Assembly: GCA_964487155.1 (NCBI GenBank)
Contig: CAZAQB010000122.1
Coordinates: 1 to 9,740, forward strand
DNA: 9,740 nucleotides
Direction: 5' to 3'
DNA from: CAZAQB01 sp964487155
GTDB lineage: Bacteria > Pseudomonadota > Gammaproteobacteria > Nitrococcales > Nitrococcaceae
This document shows positions 1-5,445 of this stretch, piece after piece; within the stretch, counting starts at the first letter, position 1; the number at the start of each line of letters is the position of its first letter. Position numbers and translations under genes: made by a program. Below the pieces are notes generated by a model. That model had not been told where the DNA came from. It ran no database searches and saw nothing but the letters and a program-made list of their open reading frames with translations.

Positions 1-54
1 GTCCTCAGTCCTCAGTCCTCAGTCCTCAGTCCTCAGTCCTCAGTCCTCAGTCCT
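1..54. repeat. Perfect heptamer tandem array (GTCCTCA, about 7.7 copies)
   Basis: Seven exact copies of GTCCTCA plus a partial GTCCT, with no mismatch. The array begins at the window edge, so its true length is unknown. It ends 7 bases beyond the stop codon of the minus-strand MipA/OmpV-type gene, in that gene's 3' flank. The seven-base unit is not a multiple of three and lies outside any supported gene. Heptanucleotide tandem repeats of this general kind (STRR sequences) are known between genes in cyanobacteria and occur in other bacteria; no function can be assigned here. Confidence 0.95.
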
Positions 55-61
55 GCCTCCC

Positions 62-991
62 CTACCGCAACACCCGCCGCTCGCTCTGGAAAAACGACCA
101 GGTGAAACCCATCCCACCGGAGATGTTGACGTCGCGGCGAAACAGGGGGCTGTCGCTGTTGGCGGCGCCATCGTAGATGCCGATCTGGGTGCCCAGGAAC
201 AGGCTGATGCGCGAGCTGATCGGGTACTCCCCGGCCAGGGAGATTTCCGTTCCCAGGTAGCCGGCCTCGGCCTCGAAGGCGGGCCGCTCCGGGCGGGCGA
301 AGCGGGGATCCACCTCGTAGAAGAATTCGTGCAGCCCCCGGCTTGCCCAGATGGGGGCCACCTCCAGGTCGGCGTTGAAACCGCTGCCCAGCAGATTCTC
401 GTGCTCGTAGGCGATGCCGGGCTGCAGCACGAAGCCTTCGTGCTCCATGGAGGTGAAGTCGGTGGAGAACACCGCCCGGGCCTGCAGCGGCAGCTTGACC
501 TGGCCCCAGCCGCTGGCCCCGAAATCCAGCTCCAGCAGCCGGATGGTCAGCTGCGGGCCGGCCTCCAGCAGGAAGTCCAGGTCCGGCATGCCTTCCCGGG
601 CGTCGTTGTTGTCGGAATCCGAGGAGAATGCGGCATCGAAGGAGACGTCCAGCTCATAGGCCGGTTCGTCCACAGGTACCACGCTGGCCACGGAATCCTC
701 GCCCACCCGGAACAGCTCGCCCCGGTAGATGCCGAACGGAATGCCGAGGCCGATGGGCCGGCCCTCCTCCGCCGCCGGGTAGTCGGGGGCGTGGGCGGCG
801 AAGCCGCCGATACCGACCTCCCAGAGGGGTTCTTCCCGGGTGTGCCGGGCTTGCGGCTCCTGCTCGGGATCCCCCACGGCCACCGCCGGGGCGGCGTCCT
901 GGGCGCCCACCCCGGCGGGCAGGGCCAGGATCAAGGCCAACGGCAAGCCCAGGGCGCGGCCGCGGTGCGAGTCGCTGAGAGCCGGTTTCAT
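62..991 (-). CDS. MipA/OmpV family outer-membrane protein
   Basis: Encodes 309 residues. The start chosen is the ATG at 989-991, because it opens a clear Sec signal: basic N-region up to R12, hydrophobic core about residues 13-29, likely cleavage after V28-G29-A30 before Q31. A GAGG-type ribosome-binding site lies about 12 bases upstream, rather far. The open frame extends upstream to 1501, but that part runs through the REP hairpins and is not protein-like. The mature part is a run of short amphipathic strands with many G, Y and F, acidic loops (for example SSDSDNNDAREG near residues 122-133), and an ending in FTWSFF, as in the MipA/OmpV beta-barrel family. E. coli MipA is described as a scaffold linking murein enzymes; other members are porin-like and stress-regulated, so the role here is open. 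The family assignment is by overall pattern, not a signature motif. Eight residues (QSERRVLR) follow the usual aromatic end of the barrel. Confidence 0.8.
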   Translation of the reverse strand: MKPALSDSHRGRALGLPLALILALPAGVGAQDAAPAVAVGDPEQEPQARHTREEPLWEVGIGGFAAHAPDYPAAEEGRPIGLGIPFGIYRGELFRVGEDSVASVVPVDEPAYELDVSFDAAFSSDSDNNDAREGMPDLDFLLEAGPQLTIRLLELDFGASGWGQVKLPLQARAVFSTDFTSMEHEGFVLQPGIAYEHENLLGSGFNADLEVAPIWASRGLHEFFYEVDPRFARPERPAFEAEAGYLGTEISLAGEYPISSRISLFLGTQIGIYDGAANSDSPLFRRDVNISGGMGFTWSFFQSERRVLR

Positions 992-1026
992 CCGGGTCGA
1001 GATCCTCTGTGGGGGGCGAGCGGCAC

Positions 1027-1055
1027 ATGCTACCGGTCGGCCTTGCCTCTGCCGA
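1027..1055 (-). promoter_or_regulatory. Weak sigma70-like promoter candidate for the MipA-type gene
   Basis: Read on the minus strand there is a TCGGCA box (1050-1055), a 17-base spacer and a TAGCAT box (1027-1032), each matching four of six consensus bases. The -10 box lies about 35 bases before the ATG. An imperfect dyad, CCGGTCGGC facing GCCGAGCCGG with one bulged base (1033-1060), overlaps the spacer and -35 box and could be an operator or chance in GC-rich DNA. Tentative. Confidence 0.2.
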
Positions 1056-1117
1056 GCCGGTTGGCGGTGAGGTTTGGCCGGGGAGGGGCTGCTTTCAAGG
1101 CGGGATTGCGTCGGGAT

Positions 1118-1153
1118 GCCGGATGCGGCGCTGGCGCGCCTTATCCGGCCTAC
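1118..1153 (-). repeat. REP (repetitive extragenic palindrome), E. coli-like, left member
   Basis: A GTAG head (1150-1153 read on the minus strand) is followed by a long hairpin. The outer arms GCCGGAT / ATCCGGC and inner arms GGCGC / GCGCC enclose a TGGC loop, with GC and TT forming the internal mismatch. Base for base it follows the E. coli REP/PU consensus as I recall it, including the CTTATC and GGCCTAC blocks. It is the left half of an inverted pair with 1192-1220. REP sequences are moved by or associated with RAYT (TnpA-REP) tyrosine transposases; none is encoded in this window. Confidence 0.85.
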
Positions 1154-1191
1154 GCGGGCCTCGGCCGGGCGCCGGGCCCCGGGCGAGGGGA

Positions 1192-1220
1192 GTAGGCCGG
1201 ATAAGCGGAGCGCATCCGGC
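1192..1220 (+). repeat. REP, right member of the inverted pair
   Basis: GTAG (1192-1195) followed by a stem of GCCGGAT with ATCCGGC, with a looser interior (AAGC, GGA, GCGC). It is the short form of the element at 1118-1153 in opposite orientation. The two GTAG heads face each other across a 38-base spacer (1154-1191) made almost wholly of G and C and itself rich in short palindromes. The arrangement is that of a BIME (paired inverted REPs). It lies about 200 bases upstream of the MipA-type start and over 300 bases past the stop of the Rossmann/DUF2867 gene. Confidence 0.85.
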
Positions 1221-1242
1221 GTCCCCGGGACGGGGCCGGGCC

Positions 1243-1332
1243 GCCGGATGATGGGCGTTGCGCCTTGCCGGGCCGACGCGGGCTTCGGTCGGGCGCCGGG
1301 GCCCCAGGCGAAGGGCGTAGGCCGGATAAGCC
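1243..1332. repeat. Decayed, truncated second copy of the REP pair (BIME copy B)
   Basis: This stretch aligns along its length with 1118-1207, the first REP pair. It shares GCCGGATG at the left, CGCGGGC and CGGGCGCCGGG in the middle, and GTAGGCCGGATAAGC (1317-1331) at the right. The left REP has lost base pairing: where copy A reads TTATCCGGCCTAC, copy B reads TTGCCGGGCCGAC. The right REP stops after GGATAAGC, lacking its distal stem arm, exactly where the next GTAG hairpin element begins. The start-to-start distance between copies is 125 bases, so a tandem duplication with later decay explains the pattern. Confidence 0.75.
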
Positions 1333-1467
1333 GTAGACCCACGTTGCGAAGAAACGTGGGGGCCGGCGTGGCAAACGCCCCGGCGTCGATGCCGGGGTCA
1401 GTGCCCGATCCAAGGCAAAGTCCCCATGCCACCGTCCTCTGGCAGGTTTCTTCGCAACCTGCCCTAC
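1333..1467. repeat. Composite element bounded by an inverted pair of GTAG hairpins with loop GCGAAGA
   Basis: Left end, plus strand: GTAG (1333-1336), one A, then stem CCCACGTT (1338-1345), loop GCGAAGA (1346-1352), stem AACGTGGG (1353-1360). Right end, minus strand: GTAG (1467 back to 1464), then stem GGCAGGTT, the same GCGAAGA loop, stem AACCTGCC (1463 back to 1441). Head, inner GTT/AAC pairs and loop are identical at both ends. The outer stem pairs differ, yet each stem is fully paired, so they have changed together. The two ends share a perfect 13-base inverted repeat, GTTGCGAAGAAAC. Inside lie two more hairpins: GGCGT/ACGCC (1365-1379) and a near-perfect 20-base palindrome (1378-1397; arms CCCCGGC and GCCGGGG). 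Shorter inverted matches (TGGCA at 1369-1373, TGCCA at 1428-1432) continue inward. The layout resembles a BIME or small MITE-like unit of a second REP family. Confidence 0.75.
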
Positions 1468-1536
1468 GGCGGGCTTCGCCCGGCCTCGGGTGGCTTCCCA
1501 AGCCCCTACTCGGACGGCTCGGTTTTTGTAACCACC
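1468..1536. other. Remaining intergenic stretch, nothing assigned
   Basis: Between the GTAG hairpin element and the degenerate heptamers. It holds one small hairpin (GGGC, TTC, GCCC at 1471-1480) and a five-T run near 1523-1527 with no adjoining stem, so I call no terminator. I see no open frame, promoter or RNA gene in it. Confidence 0.5.
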
Positions 1537-1571
1537 CTCTCAGTCCTCACTCCTCAATCCCCACTCTCCCG
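1537..1571. repeat. Degenerate heptamer array related to the one at 1-54
   Basis: Successive seven-base steps read CTCTCAG, TCCTCAC, TCCTCAA, TCCCCAC and TCTCCCG. In the same phase the unit at 1-54 is TCCTCAG. The array overlaps the end of the minus-strand Rossmann/DUF2867 gene: the TGA stop (1547-1549) is the reverse complement of TCA within one unit, and the final residues VGIEE are read from the others. It looks like an eroded copy of the same repeat family, again at a gene's 3' end. Confidence 0.7.
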
Positions 1572-3022
1572 TCCCGTTCCAGGCGCTCCGCGCGGCGGCC
1601 GATCTCCCGGGTGAGGCCGTCGAACAGCAGCAGGTGGGCGGGGGCGAGGGCGTACCAGTACAGCAGGCCGGGGCTGCCGGCGGGGTGCCAGTGGGCGGTG
1701 GCGGTGATGCGGGTGCCGCCGCCAGGCTGCGGCTCCAGGAGGATTTCCAGCGCCCCCGAGCCCGGGGCCTTCATGCCGAAGCCCAGCAGCAGCCGGCGCT
1801 CGGGCTCCACCGCCAGCACTTCCCAGGAGTCCACCGGGTCGCCTTCCCGCAGTTCGGTGGGGTGGCGCCGGCGGTGCTGCCGCCCGGAGCCGCCGACCAG
1901 GGTGTCCAGGACCTCCCGCAGGGTCCACAGCGAGTTCAGGTAGTAGTAGCGGTTGTCGCCGCCGATGGCGGACACCACCCGCCAGACGGCGGCCGGCGAG
2001 GCGGAGGTCTCGGCGCTGCCGCCGGCCCGCTTGGCGTAGAAGGCGTGGTCGTGGCGCCGGCCGCGCAGGTTGAAGTCGCCCTCGCTGCCGGGGGCCGCCT
2101 GGTGCCGCTCCGCGTCGAAGGCGGCGGCCACCGACTCGCGGAAGTTCAGCAGGCGCTGGGGGACCAGCCGGCGAAGCGGTTCGTCGTTGGCGGTGAAGTC
2201 GTGGCGCAGGCCCTCCACCAGGGCCTGGGCGATGGGCGTGGGCACCGAGGTGACGAAGCGCAGCCAGTAGGCCGAAAGCTTCGGGGAGAGCACCGGCAAC
2301 GGCACCACCCGGGGCGGGCGCTGGCCGGCGGCGCGGGCCAGGATGCGCATCATCTCCTGGTAGCTGAGATCCTCCGGTCCGCCGGCGTCGTAGATCTGGT
2401 CCGTGGCCTGTTCCAGCTCCGGCAGGCGCACCAGGTAGTGGAGCAGATTGTCCAGGGCGATGGGGGGCGACTTGGCCCGCACCCAGCGAGGCGTGAACAT
2501 CACCGGCAGGTTCAGCACCAGGTCGCGCATCACCTCGAAGGCCGCCGAGCCGGGGCCGACGATGATGCCGGCCCGCAACTCGGTAACCGGCACCGATCCC
2601 TGGCGCAGGATCTCGCCGGTCTCCCGGCGCGAGACCACGTGCTCGCTGCGGGCGCCGGCCGGCACCAGGCCGCCCAGGTAGACGATGCGCCGCACGCCGG
2701 CTTCGGCCGCCGCGGCAGCGAAGTTGCGCGCCGCGCGCCGGTCGACGGCACCGAAGCCGGGGCCGGCGGCCATGGAGTGCACCAGGTAGTAGGCCGTGTC
2801 CACGCCTTCCAGGGCCGGCCCCAGGGTGTCGGGGTCGAGGGCGTCGGCCCGCACTCTTTCCACCGACTCCGGCAGGTGCAGCCGCGACGGGTCCCGGGCG
2901 GCGGCCCGCACCGGCACGCCCTCGGCCAGCAGCCGGGGCAGCAGGTGGCTGCCCACGTAGCCGGTGGCGCCGAACACCAGGCGCAGGCCGGGAGGGGCGG
3001 AGGGTTGGGAGTCGGTTGGCAT
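1547..3022 (-). CDS. NAD(P)-binding Rossmann (atypical/extended SDR) protein with C-terminal DUF2867 domain
   Basis: Encodes 491 residues from the ATG at 3020-3022. A GTG 39 bases upstream (3059-3061) would add 13 residues. I prefer the ATG because a weak GGGA site sits 8 bases before it and the protein begins just ahead of the Rossmann fold. The nucleotide-binding glycine motif GATGYVGSHLL starts at residue 18. An AARDPSR segment follows beta-2, a usual place for NADP preference, and ADALD follows. The first ~300 residues fit the NAD(P)H-binding, NmrA-like/atypical SDR group. I see no YxxxK catalytic pair at the expected place; the matching stretch reads VVSRRETGEIL. The last ~150 residues (from about FYAKRAGG) match the DUF2867 pattern often fused to this fold, with hydrophobic YWYALAPAHLLLF near the end. 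Substrate and reaction are unknown. It follows the SOUL lipoprotein gene by 72 bases on the same strand, so the two could be co-transcribed. Confidence 0.85.
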   Translation of the reverse strand: MPTDSQPSAPPGLRLVFGATGYVGSHLLPRLLAEGVPVRAAARDPSRLHLPESVERVRADALDPDTLGPALEGVDTAYYLVHSMAAGPGFGAVDRRAARNFAAAAAEAGVRRIVYLGGLVPAGARSEHVVSRRETGEILRQGSVPVTELRAGIIVGPGSAAFEVMRDLVLNLPVMFTPRWVRAKSPPIALDNLLHYLVRLPELEQATDQIYDAGGPEDLSYQEMMRILARAAGQRPPRVVPLPVLSPKLSAYWLRFVTSVPTPIAQALVEGLRHDFTANDEPLRRLVPQRLLNFRESVAAAFDAERHQAAPGSEGDFNLRGRRHDHAFYAKRAGGSAETSASPAAVWRVVSAIGGDNRYYYLNSLWTLREVLDTLVGGSGRQHRRRHPTELREGDPVDSWEVLAVEPERRLLLGFGMKAPGSGALEILLEPQPGGGTRITATAHWHPAGSPGLLYWYALAPAHLLLFDGLTREIGRRAERLERDGRVGIEE

Positions 3023-3094
3023 GGGCTGGATCCCGGTGGCGAACGCCCCCGAGGGTATCACTCGGCGAACGGCTGATGCCGCGCTGCGGGCCTG

Positions 3095-3730
3095 CTACCG
3101 CGGGCCGGCAATCGGCACCATCACTTCGTTGCGGCGCAGCCAGGGCAGGGTCCAGGGCGGGTTGTAGCCGGCCGCCTGCCAGGGGCCGGCGGGCTGCTCG
3201 CCGCGGCTGTCCAGCCAGCCGGCCAGGCGCCGGCGCTGCGCGGCGATGTTCTCCGCGTCCAGGAACCCGCTGAAGCGCACTACCGCGACCCGGCGCGCCG
3301 GCAGGGTGTCGATCTCCACGTCGGGGTCGGTGGGCCGCGGTGCGTTGCGGGCGTCGGTCCCGGCAGGTAAAACGAACATCACCTGCCAGGCGTCGCTCCG
3401 CTCCTGCGTGATCACCGGCGCCGTCATGGGGATCTCCCGGCCGGCGGGCTCGGTGATCACCGGGGCGGTCATGGGGATGTCCTCGGCGGGGAGGTTGGCG
3501 CCGCGGATATAGTCGAACAGCCGGCGAAAGCCCGTGTCCACCGCGTCGTCCCTGGGGCCGGCGGCCTGCGTGCGGGCGACGGTGAGGGCCGGGTAGTGGC
3601 GGATCTCGAAGGGGGGTTCCGAGACCACTGCCCGGTAACCGGGCTCCGGCGCCGCAGCGCCGCCGAACACGGAGCAGCCGCTGACCAGGGCAGCGGCCAG
3701 CAGTGCCGCGGTAATTGTGAAGGGCCGCAT
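3095..3730 (-). CDS. SOUL/heme-binding family lipoprotein
   Basis: Encodes 211 residues. Start chosen: the ATG at 3728-3730, with a strong AGGGAG site 6 bases upstream. An in-frame ATG 18 bases earlier (3746-3748) is less likely because that site would then lie inside the coding region. Residues 1-19 are a lipoprotein signal ending in the lipobox V16-S17-G18-C19. The next residue is S20, not aspartate, so under the usual Lol rule it should go to the outer membrane. The rest fits the SOUL heme-binding family: FEIRHYPALTVA (41-52), GFRRLFDYIRGAN (67-79), the MTAPV signature (87-91), and the ending NPPWTLPWLRRNEVMVPI. The IPMTAPVIT motif occurs twice, 15 residues apart (85-93 and 100-108). SOUL proteins bind heme or other hydrophobic ligands, but bacterial members are mostly uncharacterised. 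H45 is the histidine nearest the N-terminal strand; whether it binds heme is unknown. It is divergent from the efflux operon. Confidence 0.9.
   Translation of the reverse strand: MRPFTITAALLAAALVSGCSVFGGAAAPEPGYRAVVSEPPFEIRHYPALTVARTQAAGPRDDAVDTGFRRLFDYIRGANLPAEDIPMTAPVITEPAGREIPMTAPVITQERSDAWQVMFVLPAGTDARNAPRPTDPDVEIDTLPARRVAVVRFSGFLDAENIAAQRRRLAGWLDSRGEQPAGPWQAAGYNPPWTLPWLRRNEVMVPIAGPR
3408..3481. repeat. Internal direct repeat in the SOUL gene (45-base period)
   Basis: Two stretches beginning GTGATCACCGG at 3408 and 3453 run in parallel for about 29 bases with four mismatches. They encode the two IPMTAPVIT motifs of the SOUL lipoprotein. The period is a multiple of three, so the frame is kept. 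Similarity at the DNA level is high, but both copies are GC-rich and constrained by the same protein motif. Confidence 0.8.
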
Positions 3731-3736
3731 CAGGTT

Positions 3737-3742
3737 CTCCCT
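3737..3742 (-). promoter_or_regulatory. Ribosome-binding site deciding the SOUL start
   Basis: On the minus strand AGGGAG is followed by six bases (AACCTG) and the ATG at 3728-3730. It lies within the codons of the longer reading that starts at 3748, which argues for the shorter protein. Confidence 0.75.
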
Positions 3743-3845
3743 GGTCATGGCGTTGGCGGCAGTTTCGTCTTGCTTGGCCCAGCCCAGCCCGGCAGGCTGC
3801 TGCTTTGGGGCCGCCCATGGGCATTGCTTCAACGGTCGCGCTCCA

Positions 3846-3857
3846 GCGCCCGGGCGC
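3846..3857. promoter_or_regulatory. 12-bp palindrome GCGCCCGGGCGC in the divergent intergenic region
   Basis: A perfect self-complementary 12-mer centred on CCCGGG, 116 bases upstream of the SOUL start. An 11-base dyad GGCTC-G-GAGCC follows at 3872-3882. Short palindromes are common by chance at this GC content, so a regulatory role is only a possibility. Confidence 0.25.
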
Positions 3858-3935
3858 CCCCCAGTGCAGAGGGCTCGGAGCCACCCTTCTACCCACACCT
3901 GCCGGGGGCCGCAACTCCGTGGCAAGGGAACCGAT

Positions 3936-3951
3936 GCGCTCCCGGGAGCGC
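3936..3951. promoter_or_regulatory. 16-bp perfect palindrome GCGCTCCCGGGAGCGC, possible operator
   Basis: A perfect two-fold symmetric 16-mer, 72 bases upstream of the efflux operon's TTG start and about 205 bases upstream of the SOUL start. It shares the CCCGGG centre and flanking GCGC with the 12-mer at 3846-3857, centre to centre 92 bases. Its place between two divergent transcription units fits a regulator's operator, but no regulator gene is in view and I see no convincing -35/-10 pair beside it. The rest of the 3731-4023 gap shows nothing I can name. Confidence 0.35.
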
Positions 3952-4023
3952 CTAATCGCTGGTGATGGCCCAGCTCGCCCCGCGCCCCGCCCCCATCCCA
4001 CCCTCACATTCGGAATCCGCCCC

Positions 4024-5445
4024 TTGAGTTGCCGCCGTCTTCGATCAGCTCTCAGCGTTCTGGCCGCCGCCCTGCTGGCCGGGGGTTGTGTCAGCGCGCC
4101 GCCCGGGCCCGGGCGCGAGGACGTGCCCCTGCCCGGCACCTTCTCCGAGGCCGGCGAGCAGCCGCTCCCGGAGCGCTGGTGGCGTCATTTCGAGGATCCG
4201 CGCCTGGATGCCCTGATGGACCAGGTGGTCGACGCCAACTTCTCCCTGGCCGCCGCCCGCTCCCGGCTGGAGCAGGCCCGGGCCGCGGCCCGGATCGCCT
4301 TCGGGGCCCAGCTCCCGACCCTGGATATGAATGCGGACGCCAGCGCCGCCCGCCGCCACCCCGGCATCAATACGGAGCAGTACACCGTGGGCGCAGCCGC
4401 CGGCTACGAGGTGGACCTCTGGGGGCGGCTCGATTCGGCAGCCGATGCCGCGGCCTTGCAGGCCCGGGCGAGCCGCGGGGATCTGCGGGCTGCCGCCATC
4501 ACCCTCACCGCCCGCACCGCCACCACATACTATGGAGTGTTGCGCCAGCGTGCCCTGACGGAGCTGCTTCGCCGCCAGGAGCAGATCAACCGCCAGGTGG
4601 AGGAGCTGGCCGAGCTGCGCTACCGCAATGGTGCGGCCAGCATCGACGAGCTGCTGCGCCAGCGCCAGCTGGTAGAGCGCACAGTGGCCGATCTGGCCAC
4701 CGCCGTCGGCGAGTTGCAGCGGCTGCGCGCGGAGCTGGCGGCGCTGCTGGCCCTGCCGGGACCGGACGCCCTGGAGCTCACGGCAGGCCACGCGCTGGTG
4801 GATGTCCCGCCCCTGCCTGACACCGGCGTCCCCTCGGTGTGGTTGAACCGCCGCCCCGATCTGCAGGCGGCCTTCCTGCGGGTGCGCGCCGCCGACGCCG
4901 ACCTGGCCTCGGCCATCGCCAACCGCTATCCGCGGCTGGACCTCAGTGCGTCCATCGAAAGCCTGGCGGAACGTCCGTCCTCTCTGTTCACCGACTGGAT
5001 CAGTCGGTTTGTCGGCAATCTCACCGCGCCGGTGTTCCGGGGCGGGCAGCTGGCCGGTGAGGTGGAGCGCCAGCGCGCCGCCCGGGCGGTGGCGTTCAAC
5101 GACTTCGCCCAGACGGCCCTGGACGCGGTGGCCGAGGTGGAGTCAGTGCTCTGGGCCGAGCGTACCAACCAGGCCCGGCGCCGCAGTCTGGAGCGCCAGG
5201 TGGAGCTGGGTGAGCGCGCCCTGGAGCAGCTCCGGTTCAGCTACCGCAACGGCGCGGTGGATTTTCTGGACGTGCTGGATGCCCAGACCACGCTGCAGAC
5301 CAGCCAGCGCCAGTTGCTGCAGGTGCGCTGGGATCTGGTGGTGGACCGCATCGACCTGGCCCGCGCCATCGCCGGGGGCTGGCGAGTGGAGCCGGGCGGG
5401 CAGACCGTCGCCGGCGGCGCGCCCGCGTCCCCGGGAGCGCGCTGA
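4024..5445 (+). CDS. RND efflux outer-membrane factor lipoprotein (NodT/OprM-type, TolC family)
   Basis: Encodes 473 residues from a TTG start at 4024. That start opens a lipoprotein signal directly (RR at 4-5, hydrophobic 8-20, lipobox A19-G20-G21-C22), and a weak GGAA site lies 8 bases upstream. The frame is open further upstream, and ATG at 3934 or 3805 would place a long arginine- and proline-rich tail before the signal, which is unlikely. The mature protein has the two repeated OEP halves of the family: about residues 50-235 (PERWWRHF, EVDLWGRLDSAADAA, RYRNGAASIDELL) and 270-460 (R276-R277-P278-D279 with helix AAFLRVRAADADLASA, FRGGQLAGEVERQRA, FSYRNGAVDFLDVLDAQ). The paired YRNG turns and coiled helices form the trans-periplasmic tunnel. 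It is the outer-membrane exit duct of the exporter encoded by the next two genes; its stop overlaps the adaptor's start by one base. Putting the channel gene first differs from mexAB-oprM order. The residue after the lipid cysteine is valine. Confidence 0.93.
   Translation: MSCRRLRSALSVLAAALLAGGCVSAPPGPGREDVPLPGTFSEAGEQPLPERWWRHFEDPRLDALMDQVVDANFSLAAARSRLEQARAAARIAFGAQLPTLDMNADASAARRHPGINTEQYTVGAAAGYEVDLWGRLDSAADAAALQARASRGDLRAAAITLTARTATTYYGVLRQRALTELLRRQEQINRQVEELAELRYRNGAASIDELLRQRQLVERTVADLATAVGELQRLRAELAALLALPGPDALELTAGHALVDVPPLPDTGVPSVWLNRRPDLQAAFLRVRAADADLASAIANRYPRLDLSASIESLAERPSSLFTDWISRFVGNLTAPVFRGGQLAGEVERQRAARAVAFNDFAQTALDAVAEVESVLWAERTNQARRRSLERQVELGERALEQLRFSYRNGAVDFLDVLDAQTTLQTSQRQLLQVRWDLVVDRIDLARAIAGGWRVEPGGQTVAGGAPASPGAR

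Noticed and set aside
1118..1467. CRISPR-like or phage-attachment reading of the repeat cluster
   Set aside because: The repeats are inverted pairs of hairpins with GTAG heads, not evenly spaced direct repeats, and there is no integrase, tRNA end or cas gene in the window.
992..1501. N-terminal extension of the MipA-type reading frame
   Set aside because: The extension is read through the REP hairpins and lacks protein-like composition; the signal peptide begins at the ATG at 991.
1511..1530. Possible Rho-independent terminator at the TTTTT run
   Set aside because: There is no inverted repeat directly before the T run, and no supported gene on the plus strand ends there.
1074..1943. 289-residue plus-strand open frame through the REP cluster
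   Set aside because: It runs over palindromic repeats and then antisense to the Rossmann/DUF2867 gene; no ribosome-binding site or domain supports it.
1634..3076. 480-residue plus-strand open frame opposite the Rossmann/DUF2867 gene
   Set aside because: Its translation is G/V/Q/H-rich and has no family signature, while the opposite strand carries a clear NAD-binding motif.
1554..4139. 861-residue open frame on the minus strand spanning two genes
   Set aside because: It crosses the SOUL and Rossmann/DUF2867 genes in another frame and is arginine/proline/alanine-rich without recognisable domains; a GC-driven shadow.
5430..5440. CCCGGGAGCGC at the end of the channel gene repeats half of the 3936-3951 palindrome
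   Set aside because: Here it is only a half-site, it includes the adaptor's ribosome-binding site, and an 11-mer match in GC-rich DNA is easily chance.
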